A stretch of 64,000 nt of DNA, from NCBI RefSeq assembly GCF_964340395.1, contig NC_135569.1:10167540-10231539 (forward strand), in the 5' to 3' direction. The notes under the pieces were generated by a model. The model was given only the letters and a program-made list of their open reading frames with translations. It was not told the DNA's origin and made no database searches. The stretch is from Glandiceps talaboti (taxonomy: Eukaryota > Hemichordata > Enteropneusta > Spengelidae). Made by a program: the position numbers and the translations under genes. This document shows, one piece after another, positions 25,401 through 45,695 of the stretch; the first letter of the stretch is position 1; each line of letters starts with the position of its first letter.

Positions 25401-28400
25401 CCACATTTCCACATGTATACCACTGGTAACTGTCTTCTGATCATTATGTCTTGTCAGTTGCTACGACGACACAGACCAGAAGTAGTAATATCAGTGTTGG
25501 TCCATCTCCATGACAATAAGACAGTAGACCTGAATAAAGCCCTGGATCTGTTAGATGTAAGTATATTTTTTTCTATGATAAAAGTTTCATATTTATTATT
25601 TGTTTATTCCCTTTTCTCAGTCTTTTCTAACTCCCTTGAATGTTGAATTTACATTCTGCTAGGTTCTCTTCTTATTTTTCAATGTCACTGAAATCCCAGC
25701 ATCTTTGATTTAATTAGCAACATAACTACTTGAATGACCAATCCTGGAGAATCTCTGTTATGCATGACCTTTGACCTCATTTCACATGACCCATGACCTT
25801 TCTTTCCACAGGTACACACAGAAGAGCTACATCTTAACATGCATGTCAGGGATTATTTGGAAGCTTTGCTGAATTCTATAGACAGACAGGACATCTTTGA
25901 TAAGGCATTGGTAAGTGAAACTTTGCTGAATTCTATAGATAGACAGACAGGACATATTTGATAAGGCATTAATAAGTGAAATTTTGTCTGTCAAAGACAT
26001 CATTTGTATTTCGTAAATTAAGTACATTATATTTTTCAAGTTTTCTCACCAGATTATACTATGTTAACATAAAAACATAAATTTGTGTACATTTCTACCC
26101 TATTTCTGTTACTTGCATTCTCAACTGTAGTATATACATGTATGTTGTTTGAAGTGTACCAGGGTATTATGTGAAGTGTACCAGGGTACCGGTATGTGAA
26201 GTGTGACTTAGAAATCATCATATGAGAGTACAATTTATATCTACATGTAACTGCAAATTATTTACTTTAAAAAATATATATTTAGTTGTTCAATCTCATT
26301 GTCACATATTAAATCTAAATCATATTTGATTTCAGAAATTACTGATCCAAATCTACATCAACAGATTGAAGGATAAAAACAAGGACCAATTAAGTGGAAA
26401 CACAAAGTCACTACCTCACAGTCATCTGGTAAGTAAATAGTTTGATTTGACATCACATTATTACATTTTATTTACATTTTACATTTTAAGACTAAATTTG
26501 ATATTATATAACAATGCAATATAGAATTATTTTTGCTGAGACTCAAAACCACAGTGCAATCTGACTCGTCAAATTATTATGTAAAATATGATTTCGTTTA
26601 ATAGTATGTTGTGGAAAGTTTGATGTAACAGGAGTTTTTAATTTCCTCTGGATTATACTCTTTATGTGGATACATTTTCTGAAATAAACATAAAAAATAA
26701 ATAACAAAATAAAGATTTTGATATTTCACAGCCTTAAGATTTTAATTTCAAATCCTTTTCAATTTAACTTTTTTGTAGCCAAGGGGTAATGGTCACTTTG
26801 TTTCACGTCATGCATGGTTGGATCAACTACCACCATTTCAAGGTAAGTTTATCAGTTGTGTTTCAAAAAAAAAAAAAAAAAAAAAAAATCAGTTGTGTTT
26901 CACTGTCATTTGCAGTATGTCACATATCATACCAAAGGAAACCTTTCTCATCAACATTGTAAGTTACAAAACCAAAACACATCAGATTTCTGTGAAACTT
27001 AATTATCAATTTTGCAAAAATTTTCAAAAAAAGATGACAAACACCATAGTTGATGGAAATGACTTGACAAATATAGCCAGTAAAATAATCTTCAGAATTT
27101 GCACATTTTGAATTTTTATAAAAATTAATCTCAAAGATATTTCTTTTCTAATGTCCATACTGAAAGTGATAAATTGTAGTGAAATTGCATTATCTTATAT
27201 TTCATCATTATCGATTCGTAAACTACATTACTGTTTCTGGTGGTCCAGCTATCATTCTTGAACACGATATAGTATTGTTTGTCGCCATTCTTGTATGCTA
27301 ACTGTCCATCTGCACTAACATGTCATCCAACTCTGTTGCCTATAGTTTTGCATGCCATTTTAGTCACCATCATGTAACTCAACGCCGGTGTCAAACGTTG
27401 GTGAACAACAATTTGCTATACGCAGAATGTAGACACAGTAGTAATAATGATGTCATAGAACACCATCGCTGCATGCGATAGGGCAACATCAAAGCAGACT
27501 GGGCAACATTGCATCTCACGCTCATCTTCCATGTTATATAACATTTTTTAGCATATCATGTGTCCCATTCTAGCCAATTTCAGTGTCTATAGTACCAGTG
27601 AGGTGTAATAGTATAAACTAATCTTCATTCCAATAATCTTGTCTTGTCTTGTACTTTCATACCAGGCAACAGATCTTTGGTTCAGCAGTGTGAATTTTAC
27701 AGAACTCAAAGTTTTGCCAGAGTTTCTCCACCCCAAGGTTTCAGAACGACATCTCCCCAGGGTTTCATGAAATCTGGATCCCCACGTGGACTTAGGCCAT
27801 CCTCACCACAGACTATTAGATATAGTCCAACTAGGGACCCATCAGAACCATGTCCATGCTGTTGTTGTAATGAAGATCTACTTAAACTACAGGTAAGTTT
27901 TTTATACAACCCATAACACCAAAGTAAAACGTTTTCTGTAGTACCACAATCGTATATAGCATCCATATCAAGTACAACCCATAACACCAAAGTAAAGCAT
28001 TTTCTGTATGGACCACAATCGTTTATACCATCCATATCAAGTGTAAAAGTATACTCTTTCATTTGTTAATACAACCCATAACACTAAAGTAAAACGTTTT
28101 CTGTATGTACCACAATCGTTTATAGCATCCATATCAAGTGTAAAAGTATACTGTTTCATTTGCTAATTGACCACATTAGAAAGGCCACATGCCAGGCTTG
28201 TAAATAAACCAATTGAAACAGTATACATGTACACTTGATATAAATGCTATAATGAGTGTAGCACAGAGAAAGTGCTTTACTTCAGTGTCACTCATTGTAT
28301 TACTACAAGTCTAGCGACTCATAGTGGCAACACCCCTTAGGTCACTTGTATTTTCCTCTGCTGAGCAAAGAAAAATATCAAGGAATAACATCCAATTATA

Positions 28401-29313
28401 TGATCAGATCTAGATGTTATCCCCCCATCTCATATCAATCATGTGATAACATACTACAAGACATGGTTGTTTTTTTTATCTTTTTTTTTATTCAGTCACT
28501 TCTTTGTTGGAAGCAAACAAGCCAGGAGACAGCACAACAAGTTTTAGAACTACTAGACATAGATGTTAAAGGACATGTATCTCTACAAGTATTATGTCAA
28601 TCACGACTTGACATCAATGCTGCTAACAAGATCATCGTTGAAAACTACCCACAGTTAACACTAGACTATGCTAACTCAATGCTTGTCTCTAAGAATGACA
28701 GTTGGGTAGCATTGCTGCAAATGTTACAAACTAAAGTGAGTTTTGAAGAAAGTCGTTTCGACAGTCTGGCAAATAAACACTCTCTGTACATGGACGCTTT
28801 CAAAGGTAAGTTTATAAACAGCCATAACTTTTGTAAGCTGGGTAATTTCAATAGTATGAAATTTAAAGGGAATGCTACTCCAGGAAATAGATGTATTTTC
28901 ATAAACTTTGAGTTCTGGAGAGTTATTTCATGTCACAAACTTTGTGTGATTGCGCAACTCCTAATACTAGTACTTATTACCCGTAGATAAATGGTCATGA
29001 ATATTCAGTGTTCATCTAATAAATATGTATATCTACTAACTCCCATGATGCAATGGTGGACCGGTGTGACAACAATAGTGGTGAAATAGAGTTTCGTGTT
29101 TCTTGGCAATTGTGCAAAATATATATATATTTTTTTTTGCAAAATTCAGGTGTCTTGTCGGTTGTTGCTGAATTACTTGAACCTGGTAGTTTGTTGGGTA
29201 TTCTTCCCTCCAGTGCCTCCAATGAAATCTTCCTACCATACATAGAGAGATGCTACATGAAACACAAAGCTGACCAACTGCAGAATCATGTTTTCCAGCA
29301 AGTTATGTCGTAA
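10468..29313 (+). CDS. HPS3: HPS3, BLOC-2 complex subunit
   Basis: The product matches the Hermansky-Pudlak syndrome 3 protein along its length. With HPS5 and HPS6 it forms BLOC-2, which directs cargo to lysosome-related organelles. Coding exons: 10468-10687, 11812-12646, 13386-13498, 14866-15110, 16098-16228, 17650-17699, 21361-21591, 22495-22597, 23554-23640, 24153-24310, 24969-25143, 25458-25556, 25812-25910, 26336-26428, 26779-26842, 27666-27892, 28496-28805, 29150-29313. All use GT-AG. The N-terminus MVRVFSCHSFVSQQV aligns with vertebrate MVQLYNLHPFGSQQV. Other anchors are RIAGHNV, KLLPTYQ, SGVSLQDV and the C-terminal FLPYIERC. About 1,135 residues are recovered, against 1,004 in human. 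The excess includes an acidic loop in exon 2 and an SP-rich, Cys-cluster (CPCCCC) stretch in exon 16. Exons 6 and 7 do not match in phase (1 versus 2), so one small exon between 17.7 and 21.36 kb is probably missing. The clathrin box LLDFE of human HPS3 reads YSDFE here. Confidence 0.93.
11335..11747. mobile_element. Harbinger-like MITE, TTA target
   Basis: An AT-rich, noncoding element ending 65 bp before HPS3 exon 2. Its ends are ggtcaaagaaaa and ccccgcc, flanked by TTA (11332-11334 and 11748-11750). An inner inverted pair tgtgtttccgataac (11354-11368 and 11714-11728) marks the subfamily shared with 33129-33490. A 3-bp TTA duplication with GGCC-type ends is characteristic of PIF/Harbinger MITEs. 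Confidence 0.7.
12704..12990. mobile_element. hAT-like MITE remnant
   Basis: In HPS3 intron 2. It starts cagggctcaaaattaac, a widespread hAT terminal sequence. Near the right end lies gttaatttcaag, its imperfect inverse. Subterminal blocks tagtcccgtgct and gcactgggacta are also inverted. The outermost right bases are eroded, so no target duplication can be read. Confidence 0.6.
13540..13871. mobile_element. foldback element with repeated arms, copy 1
   Basis: In HPS3 intron 3. The ends tacaaccagtaacactgaag and its imperfect inverse ending ggttgtac form terminal inverted repeats. Inside, the block atatcaagtgtaaaagtata recurs once forward and twice inverted, so the element has multiplied arms. 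A second copy lies in HPS3 intron 16 (27903-28300). Confidence 0.75.
14243..14591. mobile_element. Harbinger-like MITE, TTA target
   Basis: In HPS3 intron 3. Ends are ggccaaaataaataagaa and its imperfect inverse (about 33 bp), with TTA on both sides (14240-14242, 14592-14594). An internal catgcagtctgcaga and catcacttaaatacc recur, in reverse orientation, in the partial copy at 21150-21290. It has no coding capacity. Confidence 0.75.
15242..15582. mobile_element. TTAA-flanked palindromic MITE
   Basis: A 341-bp near-complete palindrome in HPS3 intron 4. It begins agtggccatatggatgagg and ends catatggccact, with TTAA outside both ends (15238-15241, 15583-15586). It belongs to the same family as 990-1331 and 45818-46166. 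Confidence 0.85.
16852..17090. repeat. inverted repeat (foldback) in HPS3 intron 5
   Basis: The left arm aatttttgttccaaacacaa and the right arm ttgtgtttggaacaaaaatt are exact inverses, and about 20 further inner bases match imperfectly (gaaattt/aaatttc, acctg/caggt). Total span is about 240 bp. It is probably another MITE. Outer ends and target duplication are unresolved. Confidence 0.7.
18107..18630. repeat. CpG-richer segment with 15-bp inverted ends
   Basis: Within HPS3 intron 6. The left end cctgcttgcagacgg and the inverse of the right end, cctgcttgcatacgg, match at 14 of 15 bases. No target duplication is visible. The interior is CpG-richer than the surrounding intron. A related cctgcttgcagag occurs at 8884. 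It could be a non-autonomous transposon or an unrelated island. Confidence 0.4.
19484..20188. repeat. two copies of a short inverted-end repeat
   Basis: Copy 1 (about 19484-19637) and copy 2 (about 20079-20188) both start tctgctagacctc or agctgctagacctc and end tctagcagcaaga, which is the inverse of the start. The inner block cagcgaacttcgt/ctgcgaacttcgt is also shared. Lengths are about 154 and 110 bp. They may be two insertions of one MITE or the ends of a composite unit. The whole 18.0-20.2 kb stretch is unusually CpG-rich for this window, and the missing small HPS3 exon may lie near it. Confidence 0.5.
21150..21290. mobile_element. partial Harbinger-like MITE
   Basis: Just upstream of HPS3 exon 7. 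It contains tctgcagactgcatggg, ggtatttaagtgatg and a right end ttctttctttttttggcc. These match the 14243-14591 element in reverse orientation. The left part is missing or strongly diverged. Confidence 0.6.
21953..22306 (+). mobile_element. tRNA-derived SINE with target duplication
   Basis: In HPS3 intron 7. The head resembles a tRNA, with an A-box-like region (tgaatggttagcgtg) and a B box (ggttcgagccc). The body includes gacctggtaggatgtagg, and the 3' tail has aagcgctttgagca, gcgctatataag and attattatt. It is flanked by the 7-bp duplication taaagga (21946-21952 and 22307-22313). Related or partial copies lie at 22990-23350 (-), 29425-29640, 36155-36245 (-) and 54945-55115. Confidence 0.85.
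22356..22545 (+). repeat. tandem duplication spanning HPS3 exon 8 acceptor
   Basis: A unit of 83-84 bp, starting at 22356, 22440 and 22523, covers the polypyrimidine/acceptor region and the first 28 or so bases of exon 8. It leaves a second intact acceptor (ccatacag before 22412) followed by a copy of the exon start. The spacing of the two acceptors (22412 versus 22495) is 83 bp, not a multiple of three. Reading on from the upstream acceptor into the true exon shifts the frame and meets a stop. Confidence 0.85.
22990..23350 (-). mobile_element. tRNA-derived SINE, reverse orientation
   Basis: In HPS3 intron 8. It is the reverse complement of the 21953-22306 family: ggttcgagc appears as gctcgaacc, and cctacatcctaccaggtcc is the inverse of the body. 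The 3' tail is more diverged than in the first copy. Together the two SINEs sit head-to-head orientation-wise around exon 8. Confidence 0.75.
25864..25982 (+). repeat. tandem duplication spanning HPS3 exon 13 donor
   Basis: The last 47 bases of exon 13 plus the donor (ctttgctgaattctatag through cattggtaagtgaaa) are repeated immediately downstream at 25921-25982, offset 57 bp. The second copy has cattaataagtg in place of cattggtaagtg, so its donor has lost the G of GT. The first copy keeps a consensus donor. Confidence 0.85.
27903..28300. mobile_element. foldback element with repeated arms, copy 2
   Basis: In HPS3 intron 16, directly after the exon 16 donor. Three forward blocks of acaacccataacaccaaag with atatcaagtgtaaaagtata and one inverted block occur. 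The overall order is close to the reverse complement of copy 1 at 13540-13871. Confidence 0.75.
28860..29110. repeat. dispersed MITE-like repeat, copy 2
   Basis: Fills much of HPS3 intron 17. It shares tgtattttcataaactttg and gttcatctaataaatat blocks with the 9560-9790 region, the second block being in opposite orientation. Confidence 0.55.
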
Positions 29314-29424
29314 GGTAAGGATTCATGTCATATCCATATTTTTTCATTAATTTTTGACCAAATTCACCAAACCTTTAACTACTGAAAATGATTCATCTGT
29401 TATAATTCACTAAATTAATTGGGT

Positions 29425-29640
29425 ACCTGGTAGGATGGAGGTTGCAATGTGAATGCTTTAATCCTATGTGCTTATAAAGGCTGCAATGGATTATATGCTC
29501 CCCAGGGAGTTGAAGTATAAAGGGCCATTGTGCCGTTATAGATCCGTGCCAGGGGTAATAATTGTTGTAATACCACTGTGAGTACCGAGTGGGAAAGCAC
29601 TGTAATTACGTAAAACACCAACATTATTATTATTGTTACT
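29425..29640 (+). mobile_element. 5'-truncated SINE
   Basis: Matches the body and tail of the 21953-22306 family (ctggtaggatggaggttg, gctttaatcctatg, ccaggggtaataattg, attattattattg), but the tRNA-like head is absent. It lies in the presumptive HPS3 3' UTR. Confidence 0.75.
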
Positions 29641-29990
29641 ACCTGTGTAGAAGTCGTTGAAGGTACTGTGTACACTAGCTTGATGTCCATGTGTAAACAA
29701 TATGGACATAAATGGTTCATACCATTTATTTTATCAAAAAATACTAAAGTTAAGAAACATTAATAGAGTTTGATGACTTGGGGAGTGTATGAACTTCAGT
29801 AAGTACAGCCACATGAGACAGTTATAAAAACAACAACTTCTAGTTATCTCTACTAGGGCATGAGTGGGTGATTCACTATAGTACCATATAGTATTATATG
29901 CCTCATTGAGTCAATGTGGAAATGTAGTAGTCCGTATATCACGGTACTGAAATCAACCTGGAACTGTTTTCTGTATTGACTGAAGTCGTA

Positions 29991-29996
29991 AATAAA
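29991..29996 (+). terminator. candidate HPS3 poly(A) signal
   Basis: AATAAA, 678 bp downstream of the HPS3 stop. It is the first canonical hexamer on this strand that I noted after the stop. Assignment is positional only. Confidence 0.4.
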
Positions 29997-30376
29997 TTTG
30001 CAAAATTATGGAAACACAAGCTGTGGTTACAACTACAAGGACATTAACTACTAATACAATACCATGATGTGTTACCATTACATGAATCCAAACTTTATGT
30101 ACAAATACATATATATACACAAATAATTAACTGCATAGTATTGTAAGTGTGACTGTATATTATAGATGAGTTTGTCGTTTTTATAGTTAATCAGTTCATC
30201 TATTGCATCCAGTTATCTATAGTATGGTCATAACAATTCCTTGATCAATTCCCATCATAGCTTATATGTAACATCAATGACAGTACATCATTCTATCCCA
30301 TAATAGTTTATCCGAAGAGTCCTGGCCAGTTTTCAGGCACAATTTCTGACATTTCATAATTCTATCCCATAATAGT

Positions 30377-38633
<8,257 letters not shown>

Positions 38634-39045
38634 CGATTGGTCAGGGGTAAGTTTTTAGGTCAATCACATATTTGTTGTTGTAAATATCACGAAATTATAT
38701 TACACGCAATTCTGTCAGTGTGTAAAGAATTCGAACTATCAGCGACTCCGTATTCAACGTGGCATTCCATATTCGAAGTACTTTCGTGACGAATATTGGA
38801 ACGACGCACCGCGCGAGCTGGAATAACGGCATTCTATTGGAATCGAACACAGTAATTTACAACAAAATCACGTACGGAAAACAAGTTTCTGGGAAGGCAA
38901 AGATGTAAAGTTATATCAAATAGACTTTGTGGGATCTCGGGTTGCATCCATTGGGTTATTTCGACGCCAAACTTTGTCATTCACATACTATGATAAGTTT
39001 CTGAGAAAAGACTGTCTGAAAGTTAACATACTTCAGTTGTCCAGG
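38634..39045. promoter_or_regulatory. shared divergent promoter region
   Basis: About 410 bp separate the initiator ATGs of the minus-strand secreted TSP1 gene (38633) and the plus-strand membrane TSP1 gene (39046). The middle is CpG-richer than its surroundings (cgacgcaccgcgcgagctgg at about 38800). Both 5' UTRs must fit here unless distant noncoding exons exist. Co-regulation of a secreted and a membrane TSP1 protein is a reasonable inference. Confidence 0.5.
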
Positions 39046-42378
<3,333 letters not shown>

Positions 42379-43930
42379 GATACCATCCATGAGCTAAAAC
42401 TTGAATGACAGTATTGATGAGATATTGAGAACCATTTGACCACAATCCATATCTCTGAGGAGAGTTAATATCATTGGTTAGAACAAAACCATGTGATAAC
42501 CATCCATCACTAAAGATTATTTCATTGGTTAAAATGAATTAACGCTATTACCCAACCATGATCATATCAAGTGCAGTTTAATTCAAATTTACAGTCATGT
42601 CCAAAGCGATATCTGCCTTATGATATTAAAACAATAATGAAATTTAGGAATTTTCTTCTATGCATATTCATTTTGTAGTGTGAGTGTGATGAAAATTAAA
42701 TTGAGGTCTCGTGTGTGTGGGTTGGGCGAAACATTATGCAAGGTAGTGCACTGGGGTAAAAGCCTTGCCATAAATGTAAAAAGTCTGACAAATCAAAATA
42801 GTCGTGTTGGAATGACAATGTATATATAATTGTATATAAAATCTGAAATAGCTTCTATTTGCCTGAGATATCATGCGATCATACGTATGTTGGATGTACA
42901 TATTTGGATTACAGTTTGTTGTTTGTTTTTGTGTATGAAGCCAAAAAGTTTTCCCTAATCTATAAAGTGTTGTTGTGCAGCAATTCGAATTTGGATTCCG
43001 TGAAAAAGTGACACTAGCAAACTTTAGTAAAAGGTTGTGTGTGATTCCCTCATGGAGCTGTCAAAAAAATACATTTCGCATCAAGACAGAGAACGTACAA
43101 CTTGACGTCATCCTGCCCACCAGCCACGATGATTCCATATGACATCATGCTGCCCATCAGACAAAGATGTTTCCACCGTATCAGACCATCAGATACAAAA
43201 GGTTCCCATGACAACAAACCCCCAATAATAGAAGTGCCAGAGATTTGTGTGATACCATCTTTGCAGTAGATTCTTCACTCAATTATCAGAAATGAGAATT
43301 CTCTTCTGGTAGATTCAAGAAAGTTGGCCATGGCACGCATAGTTGAACAAGGATATTGCTTCTATGCTTCTATCTACCAAGTTCAATTGTTGCACAATAA
43401 ACATTTATAGGTAAGGGAAATAACTTTTGTTTTCTGTTCCCAGACCATTTTTAATGTCAAATTGCTAATATACTTATGATATGTGTGGTCAGGTTTGAGT
43501 AACCATTCGCCAGTTTCCATTAAAAAGTGCACTTTAAGTGTCAGATTTGTGTCAAACTGCATTGTGAATCGCCAACTTGACATTCGCATCTAATTTAAAG
43601 AATGACACATAGCATTGCAATCTTTGGCTCTAGCTATTTAAAGTACTTGCTATCCATAGGAAAACAAATTTAAAATGATGTACACATTTGACACATTACA
43701 TTCTTGCATACAAAATTTTTCACAATGTTAAAATACAAGGAGTACGCCTAAATGTTTCTTTGCCATTCGAAAATATCTCTGATAATTTGCAACGGTATCC
43801 AAAATCTGGCCTCATTTTCCTTACACAAGATTGTTCAAAATAAATTTTCTTTTAAATTTTGCATTATCAAATGTTTTCATTTGATCCATCTCATGGAACT
43901 TTTCATCTCATCATTTTATTGTTCATACAG
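42379..43930. other. 3' UTR of first membrane TSP1 gene and gap to paralogue
   Basis: No coding exon that I trust. The first half is probably 3' UTR, ending at an AATAAA (43396-43401). A signal-peptide exon for the downstream paralogue was expected here. The only hydrophobic ATG frame I noted (near 42.89 kb, MLDVHIWITVCCLFLC) has a poor donor. The downstream exons may therefore be reached from the upstream first exon. Confidence 0.5.
43396..43401 (+). terminator. candidate poly(A) signal
   Basis: AATAAA about 1.0 kb after the stop of the first membrane TSP1 gene. Positional assignment only. Confidence 0.4.
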
Positions 43931-45663
43931 ATAAGAAAAGTGGTGTTGGTGAAGAAAATGAACATAAAATCAAAACTAAACATCAACACAAACATCAAGT
44001 ATCCGAGGCCAGAAGAAACATTTTCCAGGGAAATAAAAAAACAACACTTGGAAAGCATTCAATTCAGAAAATACCAAATCTTTGGAGTGATTGGGAACCT
44101 TGGTCATCATGTTCTGTATCATGTAGTTCTGGAGTGCAGACACGACGACGGGCTTGTCATCTAAAAAGTACTTTGAATGTTATGAATTGCATCGGACCTG
44201 GTGAAGAACTGAAAACATGCAATGCTGGGCCTTGTTACAGTGAGTAATTCCATACATTTCACACAATCTGATGTTTGATTATATACCTGAAATCATTCAA
44301 AACTTGTTCAGTACTTTTGTTATTGTTCTAACCATGTCTGTTTTTCTCTATCATCACAACATATAGACTTAATTAAGACTGGCTGGGCGGATTGGTCAGC
44401 ATGGTCAGAATGTTCCCTTGATTGTGGACAAGGACAGAGATTCCGTTTTCGGCGATGTCAGTCAGAAAGTTGTCCAGGAGCATGGATTGGCATGTCTGAA
44501 TGTCTTGTTAAAGACTGTGAGAACACTACCAGCACTACAGAACATCACAATTCATTAAATTTCCAAGTTAACAATTTAGCAAGATTTGTTGATGAGCTCG
44601 GGACGGGTCAGAAAGATAATGAACATGACGCTGAAGGTCTAATGGAACTATTACAGAATATTTTGATGAATAATACAGCTCTTCTTGCCAAGTTATTGTC
44701 CAATCATTTGAAGGAAGTCGAACAAGTTGTTAACGATGCTAAGGCTGGCCATACAATTGGGGATACGACGTCTGCGCATGACCGTTTCATTTATCTGTTG
44801 TCAGGGTTAATCAACAAGCCAACTGAGGAACCCATTACAGGTCAGTTTCTATTTCAACATCCCTCCCCTCCCAATTTGTATATTTGTGCCCCTTCTGCTC
44901 TTTTCTTACAGCTGTTTCAAGACACTTGCTGCTAAAATATAAGAAATTGCAGTCTATCGTACTGGACATGCTGTTGATGTGAGTGGTAATGGTTTCACGT
45001 CCTATCGTGGATGCTTCTTTTGCCTGACTAAGGATCTGGTGACAGGTGGTTGGTAATACTTGACGACACTGACTTGTCATGTGATAATGACAATTGTCAA
45101 AGAATTTATTAAGCAACTGAATCCAACACTGTAGCATCTTGTACTTTTTAAGAAAGTGGTTGTAATTGTCAAAGTGTGGACATAATGTCATATCGATTTA
45201 CAATCTGGTATTTTGTATAACTTTGGGTTTTTTTTCATTAGATATTGTGGAAACTACTACCAGTGAGAGTCCCCATACTTTTGCTGTTTTAAACCAACTG
45301 GAAGAAATACTGAAAACGCCAAAACACGAACCATTGGCTGAAAGAGTACCAACACTTCCTAATCATCCCAAAACGACAACCATCGTAACCACTCCTGCTC
45401 TTCCTGAGACAACAACTATTGTATTACCTCAGTGGGGAAATTGGGAACCCTGGTCACCATGTTCAGCTTCATGTAGTTCTGGCACTGAAGCCCGGCGTCG
45501 TTTCTGTGATCATACGAATACAGCAAAGTTCTTGCGTTGTGTTGGGTTCGGTGAGGAAGTTAAGAAATGTAATGCTGGTCCCTGTAACGGTAAGTGCATC
45601 TTTCTTCCTGTCTGTTCGATTGTTTGTACTGTATGTATAGATAATGGCTTTTCTGTCTGTCTG

Positions 45664-45695
<32 letters not shown>

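Larger units (their letters stand above)
29314..30376. other. convergent 3' flanks of HPS3 and the secreted TSP1 gene
   Basis: No coding exon. It should contain the HPS3 3' UTR (+) and that of the minus-strand gene. A partial SINE (29425-29640) and the HPS3 poly(A) signal candidate (29991-29996) lie here. A tttatt at 29725-29730 would be an AATAAA for the minus strand, in which case the two 3' UTRs would overlap. Confidence 0.5.

Noticed and set aside
42880-42960. MLDVHIWITVCCLFLC as signal-peptide exon of the larger TSP1 gene
   Set aside because: The only usable donor (tgt/gtatga) is poor and nothing else supports the frame.
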